Source: JAHJEM01 sp043805315
Lineage (GTDB): Archaea; Nanobdellota; Nanobdellia; Woesearchaeales; JAHJEM01
DNA: 18,625 nucleotides
NCBI GenBank assembly: GCA_043805315.1
Contig: JAZDID010000017.1
Coordinates: 1 to 18,625 of the forward strand
Direction of reading: 5' to 3'
In this document: positions 14,143-18,625 of the stretch, piece after piece
Layout of the letters: the number at the start of each line of letters is the position of its first letter
Numbering within the stretch: position 1 is the first letter of the stretch
The notes under the pieces: model-generated
Told to the model about the DNA's origin: nothing
Database searches by the model: none
Seen by the model: the letters and a program-made list of their open reading frames with translations, nothing else
Position numbers and translations under genes: made by a program

Positions 14143-14973
14143 ATGAACACTCATCACGCAATTGCTGTGTTTCAGGGAAAAAGAATCAGAAGGAAATGGC
14201 ATGATAACCAATGGTATTTCGTAGTACATGACATAGTGAGTGTTCTCACTGACTCGGTTAACCCCTCAGACTATTTAAAAAAGCTGAGGAAGAGGGATGA
14301 GGGGTTTAATGAAGGGTGGGGACAGATTGTCACCCCCCTTAGATTTGACACGCCTGGCGGTCCGCAAAACCTTAATTGTGTCAATACTGAAAGCGCCTTT
14401 CGGCTTATCCAGTCGATCCCTTCAAAGAAAGCAGAGCCGTTCAAAAGATGGCTGGCGAGGGTGGGATATGAGCGCGTTTTAGAAATTGAAAACCCTGAGT
14501 TGGCCCAGGAGCGCATGAAGGAGCTCTATGAGCAGAAAGGATACTCAAAATCATGGATAGATAAGCGCTTAAGAGGCATTGCGGTCAGGCAAGATTTAAC
14601 GGATGAATGGAAAAAGAGAAGTGTTGTAGGCCAGGGAGATTTTGCGATATTGACTGCTGAGATATCAAAAGCCACTTTTGGAATGACCCCTGCGGAATAT
14701 AAGAATTTCAAAGGACTTACTACGGAGAATCTCAGAGACCATATGAGAGATTTGGAACTGATATTCACAATGCTTGGAGAGGCATCAACAACAGAAATTG
14801 AGAGAGTAAAAAACCCGCACACATTCAGCGAACACAAAAAAGTGTCAAGAGAAGGTGGAAATGTAGCGAAAAAAGCAAAACTCGAACTAGAAAGCAAAAC
14901 AAAAAAACCAGTCATGAGCAAAGAGAACTATTTAGATGCTCCAGAAAAAGAGAAAAGAAAAAGAATCCTATGA
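14143..14973 (+). CDS. Bro-N family protein, copy 1, 276 aa
   Basis: The N-terminal Bro-N domain (about residues 1-110) contains the typical start AVFQGKRIRRKWHDNQWYF, then IVSVLTDSVNPSDYLKKL and CVNTESAFRLIQSIPS. The C-terminal region (about 110-276) has KAEPFKRWLARVGYERV, EISKATFGMTPAEYK and DLELIFTMLGEASTTEI, as in chromosomal Bro-N/antirepressor-like proteins. These are DNA-binding proteins common in viruses and mobile elements; the exact role here is unknown. GGAGG at 14134-14138 is 4 bases before the ATG. The last ten codons (PEKEKRKRIL) overlap, in the +1 frame, a DinD-like fragment. It is clearly paralogous to the gene at 15165, with well over half of residues identical by eye and nearly equal length. 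Confidence 0.88.
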   Translation: MNTHHAIAVFQGKRIRRKWHDNQWYFVVHDIVSVLTDSVNPSDYLKKLRKRDEGFNEGWGQIVTPLRFDTPGGPQNLNCVNTESAFRLIQSIPSKKAEPFKRWLARVGYERVLEIENPELAQERMKELYEQKGYSKSWIDKRLRGIAVRQDLTDEWKKRSVVGQGDFAILTAEISKATFGMTPAEYKNFKGLTTENLRDHMRDLELIFTMLGEASTTEIERVKNPHTFSEHKKVSREGGNVAKKAKLELESKTKKPVMSKENYLDAPEKEKRKRIL

Positions 14974-15154
14974 AAATGCAGAGCAGATAGTTGCAGACCA
15001 TTTTGCTGACGTTAGCAAAATGGTCAGGATAGGTTCTGAAGCAGAAAGGGAAATTGAAGATATCATGCTCACCAGATATGCTTGCTATGTTAACCTAAGT
15101 GAGCATCTGTCAACTGAAATTAACAAATCACATGCCCAATATAAATTTATATGA
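14936..15154 (+). pseudogene. DinD-like fragment 1, overlapping Bro copy 1 in the +1 frame
   Basis: This 72-codon frame begins inside the end of Bro copy 1. Residues 9-51 match the core I recall from DinD-type proteins: KE-S-x-ENA, DHFADVSKMVRIGSEAEREI and LTRYACY. In full DinD proteins LTRYACY continues as LIAQNGDP and some 150 further residues; here it turns to unrelated sequence and stops. The N-terminal DinD part is also missing. A truncated dinD remnant fused to the Bro gene is the simplest view. A +1 frameshift joining Bro and DinD parts into one product is an alternative, because copy 2 shows the same layout. Confidence 0.6.
14941..15063 (+). repeat. Direct repeat unit A at the Bro/DinD junction
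   Basis: About 123 bases, starting CCAGAAAAAGAGAAAAGAAA, recur at 15966-16088 with roughly 80-85% identity by eye, including a 29-base identical purine-rich start. The unit spans the Bro stop codon and the DinD-like core. Confidence 0.7.
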
Positions 15155-15164
15155 GGTGAAGGAA

Positions 15165-15998
15165 ATGGATACAAATAACGCTATCGTGGTCTTTCAAGGA
15201 AAGAATATCAGGAGAACTTGGCACAATAATGAGTGGTGGTTCTCTATTTTTGACATTATCTCAGTCCTTACCGACAGCGCCGATCCTAAACAATATGTCA
15301 AGAAGATGCGAAGCCGTGATCCTGTTCTGAATGCGAACTGGGGTACAATTTGTACCCCCCTTGAGCTTCTTGCTCTAGATGGCAAGAAAAGGGAAACAAA
15401 CTGTGTCAACACAGAAGGTGCGTTCAGGATTATCCAATCAATCCCCTCTCCAAAGGCAGAGCCCTTCAAGCTCTGGCTGGCACAGGTTGGTTATGAAAGA
15501 GTACAGGAAATTCAGGATCCGGAGCTTGCCCAAAAGCGGATGAAAGAGCTGTACAGGGCCAAGGGCTATTCTGATGAATGGATTGAGAAAAGAGTTAGGG
15601 GCATAGTTGTCCGCCAGGAGCTCACAGATGAATGGAAAAATCGGGAGGTTACCCAAGATAGTGAATTTGCCATCCTTACTAATGAGATAAGCAAGGCGAC
15701 CTTCGGCAAGACAGTTGAGGAGTACAAACAGCTTAAAGGACTGAAAAGAGAGAATCTGAGAGACCACATGAATGACCTGGAGCTTATCTTCACTATGCTT
15801 GGCGAAGCATCCACCACAAAGATTGCAAGAGGCAAAGACGCTCAAGGTTTCGTTGAGAATAAAGCTGTGGCAAGAAAAGGCGGAAAAATCGCCGGCGACG
15901 CCAGAAAAAATCTCGAGATAGAGTCAGGCGAAGAGGTGCTAACCCCAGAAAATTATCTTGATAAACCAGAAAAAGAGAAAAGAAAAAGAATCCTGTAA
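15165..15998 (+). CDS. Bro-N family protein, copy 2, 277 aa
   Basis: This paralogue of the gene at 14143 has the same layout: VVFQGKNIRRTW, IISVLTDSADPKQYVKKM and CVNTEGAFRIIQSIPS in Bro-N, then KAEPFKLWLAQVGYERV, EISKATFGKTVEEYK and LIFTMLGEASTTKI. The start at 15165 is chosen by alignment with copy 1 and because GAGGTGA at 15153-15159 precedes it; an ATG at 15099 would add 22 unrelated residues. It ends with the same ten residues as copy 1, PEKEKRKRIL. Divergence is spread along the chain, so this is not a recent duplication. Like copy 1, it is followed in the +1 frame by a DinD-like fragment. A DNA-binding role is inferred from the family. Confidence 0.88.
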   Translation: MDTNNAIVVFQGKNIRRTWHNNEWWFSIFDIISVLTDSADPKQYVKKMRSRDPVLNANWGTICTPLELLALDGKKRETNCVNTEGAFRIIQSIPSPKAEPFKLWLAQVGYERVQEIQDPELAQKRMKELYRAKGYSDEWIEKRVRGIVVRQELTDEWKNREVTQDSEFAILTNEISKATFGKTVEEYKQLKGLKRENLRDHMNDLELIFTMLGEASTTKIARGKDAQGFVENKAVARKGGKIAGDARKNLEIESGEEVLTPENYLDKPEKEKRKRIL

Positions 15999-16083
15999 AA
16001 ATGCAGAGCGAATAGTTGCAGACCATTTTCCTGATGTTGGGAAAATGGTGGAGATCGGTTCTAGCGCAAAGAGAGAAATTAAA
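15958..16083 (+). pseudogene. DinD-like fragment 2, overlapping Bro copy 2 in the +1 frame
   Basis: The frame overlaps the end of Bro copy 2, and its only early start is a TTG at 15958. It encodes KE-S-CKNAERIVADHF and PDVGKMVEIGSSAKREI, matching the DinD core and fragment 1, but the match ends after KREIK, earlier than in fragment 1. The frame then runs without a stop into the nucleotidyltransferase gene, whose own TATA box, operator and ribosome site argue that this continuity is accidental. It is interpreted as a dinD remnant cut by arrival of the toxin-antitoxin module; a read-through fusion protein cannot be excluded. Confidence 0.6.
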
Positions 16084-16088
16084 GGATT
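15966..16088 (+). repeat. Direct repeat unit B at the Bro/DinD junction
   Basis: This is the second copy of the unit at 14941-15063, offset by 1025 bases. The first 29 bases are identical; later differences are scattered. It marks a tandem duplication of the Bro gene together with its DinD-like tail. Confidence 0.7.
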
Positions 16089-16109
16089 TACGGGAAAGTT
16101 AGCGAAAGA

Positions 16110-16117
16110 TTTATATA
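16110..16117 (+). promoter_or_regulatory. TATA box of the nucleotidyltransferase/HEPN pair
   Basis: TTTATATA predicts transcription near 16140, giving a leader of about 16 bases that includes AGGTGAT. It gives the pair a promoter of its own, separate from the Bro genes. Confidence 0.6.
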
Positions 16118-16151
16118 TCACTAATAGTGATAATATTATCACAGAAGGTGA
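16118..16151 (+). promoter_or_regulatory. Double-dyad operator of the nucleotidyltransferase/HEPN pair
   Basis: Two copies of TCAC-N5-GTGA occur at 16118-16130 (TCACTAATAGTGA) and 16139-16151 (TCACAGAAGGTGA), exactly 21 bp apart, about two helical turns. Between them GTGATAATATTATCAC (16127-16142) is a perfect 16-bp palindrome. The array starts right after the TATA box and covers the predicted transcription start and ribosome site. The encoded protein begins with a winged helix, so autorepression is likely. Confidence 0.65.
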
Positions 16152-16155
16152 TAAC

Positions 16156-16746
16156 ATGAAAATAGAGCTGAAAATAGTGGACCTGCTTGCAAGAAATCCG
16201 GACAAAAGATTCACGATAAATGAGATCTCAAAATTTACGGAGGAATATTATTCCTTTGTTCATAGGACTGTCAGCAGGCTGACCAAAGACGAAGTAATCA
16301 CCAAGGCAAGGGCTGGAAAAGCCTATTTATGCTCGTTAAATCTGGATAATGAAAAAACCTTAACCTTAATCCAGTTAAGTGAGCTTGAAAAAAAAAGTGA
16401 GCTTTACACTAAGAATAAGGAATTAAAGCTAATATTGGAGGATTTCATTCAATCAGTTAAAACAAATTTGAACACCCTTTCCGTTGTTTTGTTCGGCTCT
16501 TATTCGAAAGGCACAGCAACAAAGGAAAGCGACATTGATATTATGCTGATAGGCAAGAATAACATGAGTACTGAGAAAATAGCAAAAGAGATTTATGCGA
16601 AATACGGGAAAGAGCTAAACCCAATAATCATGACCCCAGGTGATTTCAAAAAGCAGAAAGACAAAACCATAATCAAGGAAGTTATAAGCAATCATCACAT
16701 ACTGTATGGCGTAGAAGATTTTGTCAGGCAGGTGTTCAGAAAATGA
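16156..16746 (+). CDS. Winged-helix + MNT nucleotidyltransferase (antitoxin-like), 196 aa
   Basis: Residues 1-70 form a winged helix (FTINEISKFTEEYYSFVHRTVSRL, shown in part by INEISKFT and VHRTVSRL). A helical connector follows, then a minimal nucleotidyltransferase core with GSYSKGTATKESDID at 114-128, giving the G-S signature and two metal-binding Asp (126 and 128). The usual third acidic residue is not obvious: the matching strand reads ELNPIIM. The start at 16156 is supported by AAGGTGAT 3 bases upstream and the TATA box; the open frame continues upstream only through a DinD remnant. It overlaps the HEPN gene by ATGA. MNT proteins paired with HEPN proteins are known toxin-antitoxin partners that can AMPylate the HEPN toxin; activity here is inferred. 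Confidence 0.85.
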   Translation: MKIELKIVDLLARNPDKRFTINEISKFTEEYYSFVHRTVSRLTKDEVITKARAGKAYLCSLNLDNEKTLTLIQLSELEKKSELYTKNKELKLILEDFIQSVKTNLNTLSVVLFGSYSKGTATKESDIDIMLIGKNNMSTEKIAKEIYAKYGKELNPIIMTPGDFKKQKDKTIIKEVISNHHILYGVEDFVRQVFRK

Positions 16747-17327
16747 AAGCAAAAGACATGCTCATAAAATCAATGAAAAGGCCGGATAAAGAAAGGGGAC
16801 TGAGAATAGCAAAATCAAATGATTATCTGGCTGACGGGCATCTGAAAAAAGCAGACCATAACCTGATTGTGATGACAGACCTTAGCAAACTTGGGCACGA
16901 AGATTGGGTTATCATCACTGCGTATTATGCCATGTACCATTCTGCCCTTGCACTGCTTTCAAGAATAGGGTTAGAGAGCAAAGACCATGCCACAACCGTA
17001 GCAGTCCTGGAATACTTTTTCGGCGAGCACATAAGCAATGATATGATTAAAAAATTCAATGAATTAAAGGAAAAGAAGGATAAGCTTGAAGCAATAACCA
17101 TCGATGAACGATACATCGATTACCTCTGGAAAGCAAAACAGGCAAGAGAAGCAGTCCAGTATGGAATCTCTATAAATTACAAAGAGACAAATCTTGTGGT
17201 TAACAACGCGAGAACATTTGTTGCTAAAATGAAGCTTGTCAATAGCGAATTGGATGATAAAATCTTATCTGTTATCCAAAAACAGGTAATTGGCCTGAAA
17301 GAAATTGCGATGAAATGTGATTCCTGA
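16743..17327 (+). CDS. HEPN domain protein (toxin-like partner of MNT), 194 aa
   Basis: This all-helical HEPN protein contains the family core AYYAMYHSALALLSRIGLES followed by KDH, and an overlapping ATGA start with the MNT gene. In many relatives the core reads R-AYYAMY-H, giving the R-x6-H ribonuclease motif; here that Arg is Thr59 while His66 is kept, and the only nearby Arg (74) is on the wrong side at R-x7-H82. RNase activity may therefore be altered or lost, or the active Arg may lie elsewhere. The pair fits HEPN-MNT toxin-antitoxin modules common in archaea. The C-terminal 60 residues are helical and less typical. The operon ends here, before a non-coding stretch. Confidence 0.82.
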   Translation: MKAKDMLIKSMKRPDKERGLRIAKSNDYLADGHLKKADHNLIVMTDLSKLGHEDWVIITAYYAMYHSALALLSRIGLESKDHATTVAVLEYFFGEHISNDMIKKFNELKEKKDKLEAITIDERYIDYLWKAKQAREAVQYGISINYKETNLVVNNARTFVAKMKLVNSELDDKILSVIQKQVIGLKEIAMKCDS

Positions 17328-17618
17328 GCGAATATGATTATTTTCCTCTGTTTTTAAGCTAAATCCCTCATTTATAAACAAAAACAGAATTTCTGAAGAA
17401 TCTTTTTATAACCGATTTTGTCACGACTGGATTTTACGAAACCTAATCTCTTGAATTTCTCAGTCGCCAAAACAAAATTATTCTATTTTGCAACCAATCG
17501 GTCATGAACCGGATTTTCTGTGATGTTTCATATATTTCCCAGCCCAACAAAGTATATATAGGTTATACCACTTTTGAATCATAATAAGTTTTTATCTTTG
17601 AATAATAAAGAATAGTTG
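17328..17618 (+). other. AT-rich intergenic region with possible structured RNA
   Basis: No gene was found. TATA-like TTTATAAACA at 17371-17380 predicts transcription near 17400. Downstream, ACCGATT (17411-17417) can pair with AATCGGT (17496-17502), enclosing CGACTG/CAGTCG (17424-17429 with 17461-17466) and CAAAAT/ATTTTG (17473-17478 with 17485-17490): a nested three-stem layout. In AT-rich DNA such stems can arise by chance, so an RNA gene is only a possibility. Confidence 0.35.
17551..17560 (+). promoter_or_regulatory. Probable TATA box of the S-layer-like transcript
   Basis: AGTATATATA predicts transcription near 17582, 37 bases before the small ORF at 17619 and about 310 bases before the S-layer-like ATG. 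The long leader this implies is unusual in a window where most starts look leaderless. Confidence 0.5.
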
Positions 17619-17699
17619 ATGAGGGGGTTAAAAAGGGTGGTTGAGAACAATCGCTTACAGGAGGAGTTATACTATCTTTATAGATTAATCCAGGACTAG
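17619..17699 (+). CDS. Small ORF, 26 aa, in the S-layer-like leader
   Basis: ATG at 17619 opens a 26-codon frame ending with TAG at 17697-17699. The peptide has a basic start (MRGLKRVVENN) and then a leucine/tyrosine-rich amphipathic stretch (RLQEELYYLYRLIQD), which looks like a real helix rather than random translation. No clear ribosome site precedes it. It could be a leader peptide, an independent small protein or a chance frame. Confidence 0.35.
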   Translation: MRGLKRVVENNRLQEELYYLYRLIQD

Positions 17700-17727
17700 G
17701 CGAAGCACTCTTTCACTCTTATTCATG

Positions 17728-17841
17728 GTCATTTCAACATGACACAACAAATCGTCATGATTTGTTGTTGAGTAGGCCCTATCTCAACAAGTAGGGTGGT
17801 TTTCCCTTGCTAGTAGGGGGGAACCAGTCCCGGCAACGGGA
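17728..17841 (+). ncRNA. Series of hairpins in the S-layer-like leader
   Basis: Consecutive stems are visible. H1 is GTCAT/ATGAC (17728-17732 with 17739-17743). H2 is a perfect 10-bp stem (17744-17753 with 17759-17768, loop GTCAT). H3 is CCCTA/TAGGG (17777-17781 with 17792-17796). H4 is a 9-bp stem with two G-U pairs (17798-17806 with 17817-17825). H5 is TCCCG-GCAA-CGGGA (17828-17841), a GNRA tetraloop hairpin. GTTGAG (17767-17772) can instead pair with CTCAAC (17783-17788), excluding H3. A structured 5' leader, stability element or cis-acting RNA switch is plausible. Confidence 0.55.
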
Positions 17842-17891
17842 GAAAAAAGACGAAAAAAGAAGATAGATAAAACAAGATGGAGGTAAAAAAG

Positions 17892-18625
17892 ATGAGAAGA
17901 ATTTTGGCAATATTGGTTGCTTTGGCTCTCGTGATGCCTGCAGCATTTGCAATAGAGACAGGACAAGGCATCGGCATCTCAGTGAGCACAGAGCCATTTA
18001 AGCCATTGATCTGGATGTGCGACAGCAGACTCGTCTGGGACGATGGTGTCGAGCCAGGAAGAACATCAGGCGACGGACAGACACTTGTTGAGAGGATCAA
18101 CAGCTACGCCTTTGAGGGCGAGCAGGTCTCCTGGAAAGTGTTGGTTATGGACAAGAACGGAATTGAGAAAGTCAAGGATGTTTTTGTCACAGTCGGCTCA
18201 ACACAGGGCAACGGTAAAGAGATTGAGGCAAACTGCGATCTAATAGGCGCAGGAACCTGGGATCCAAGCTGCAACGCAATGATTGGTGAAGAGAAATTGA
18301 TAGCATTCGAGTCAAACACAATGGCATATTATACATGCACATTGACAGTCGAGCCACCAACCAAGATAGTTGATGTTTTGGGAACTCCTACAGAGGTTCC
18401 AAACATGCACGGCCAGTTCTGGATCGTTGCCAATGTTGAGGATCTTGATGGACAGATAGCACACTTTGCTGAGAATGAGTTCTGGTTCTTCAACCCAACA
18501 GTCCAGCTAGACTTCAATGGACTGCCAGTGGATTTCGGCACAGTAAGACCAGGAACATCTGCTTATTCAAACACAATCACTGTGTTTAACAAGGCTGAGG
18601 CAGGCTCAGGTGTCATGCTGGATAT
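17892..18625 (+). CDS. S-layer-like major surface protein (partial, runs off the window)
   Basis: A classic signal peptide (MRRILAILVALALVMPAAFA) is followed by mature sequence with FKPLIWMCDSRLVWDD, ERINSYAFEGEQVSWKVLV, MAYYTCTLTVE, ENEFWFFNP and VRPGTSAYSNTITVFN. These blocks match, from memory, an abundant S-layer-like surface protein of Woesearchaeota/Pacearchaeota-type archaea. GGAGGT at 17879-17884 is 7 bases before the ATG at 17892, one of the best ribosome sites in the window, which fits high expression. Four Cys in this part may form disulfides. The frame is open to the last base, 244 codons, so the C-terminal part is not seen. It is preceded by a long structured leader. It probably forms the main cell-envelope lattice. 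Confidence 0.8.
   Translation, partial: MRRILAILVALALVMPAAFAIETGQGIGISVSTEPFKPLIWMCDSRLVWDDGVEPGRTSGDGQTLVERINSYAFEGEQVSWKVLVMDKNGIEKVKDVFVTVGSTQGNGKEIEANCDLIGAGTWDPSCNAMIGEEKLIAFESNTMAYYTCTLTVEPPTKIVDVLGTPTEVPNMHGQFWIVANVEDLDGQIAHFAENEFWFFNPTVQLDFNGLPVDFGTVRPGTSAYSNTITVFNKAEAGSGVMLD

Noticed and set aside
14950..14973. Classical -1 slippery frameshift site at the purine tract
   Set aside because: The DinD-like frame is +1 (or -2) relative to Bro, so an ordinary -1 heptamer cannot join them. The codons before the stops (CTA TGA, CTG TAA) also do not re-pair well after a +1 slip.
15099..15164. Upstream extension of Bro copy 2 to an ATG at 15099
   Set aside because: The added 22 residues do not match copy 1, while 15165 has a ribosome site and aligns with the copy 1 start.
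15958..16155. N-terminal extension of the nucleotidyltransferase through the DinD remnant
   Set aside because: The only upstream start is a TTG inside Bro copy 2. The TATA box, operator and AAGGTGAT all point to 16156.
17640..17700. tRNA or C/D box RNA near the small ORF
   Set aside because: No cloverleaf and no T-loop could be found. The TGATGA-like box has no matching CTGA box at the right distance.

Overview
The window looks like the genome of a DPANN-type archaeon (Woesearchaeota/Pacearchaeota-like, inferred by eye). Most gene starts lie about 24-30 bases after an archaeal TATA element, which suggests leaderless mRNAs. Other starts carry GGTGAT or GGAGG ribosome sites matching the archaeal 16S tail. 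Many products are N-terminally anchored or signal-bearing, Asn/Thr-rich surface proteins full of N-x-S/T sequons. The last gene resembles the abundant S-layer-like proteins I recall from these lineages. No rRNA, tRNA, CRISPR array or transposase was seen.

Positions 1-5710 hold four plus-strand envelope genes: a membrane-anchored Ig-like protein, a short anchored beta-sandwich protein, a small secreted Cys-containing protein and a 1017-residue multidomain receptor-like protein. The last has Ig/cadherin-like modules, DCGG cysteine motifs, a TolB-like propeller, a second DCGG pair, a membrane helix and a cytoplasmic helical tail. Positions 5840-10203 hold one apparent operon: three tandem ribbon-helix-helix (RHH) genes, the third overlapping by ATGA a 1244-residue cadherin-repeat surface protein. 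A soluble 339-residue helical protein converges on it; its two helical modules resemble the cytoplasmic tail of the 1017-residue protein, so the two may be partners.

From about 11690 to 17330 the DNA becomes more A-rich and accessory in character. A small secreted gene faces a tandem Lrp/AsnC regulator. Then come an unknown 300-residue protein preceded by a 21-codon upstream ORF, a small zinc-ribbon protein, two diverged Bro-N proteins each overlapping a DinD-like fragment in the +1 frame, and a wHTH-nucleotidyltransferase/HEPN toxin-antitoxin-like pair with a double-dyad operator.

Positions 17328-17891 carry no large gene. They hold TATA elements, a 26-codon small ORF and a dense series of hairpins, one capped by a GCAA tetraloop, leading into the S-layer-like gene that runs off the window end. 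The strongest candidates for something undescribed are the RHH-adhesin operon, the shared helical domain of the surface and cytosolic proteins, the repeated Bro/DinD overlap, and the structured leader of the S-layer-like gene.
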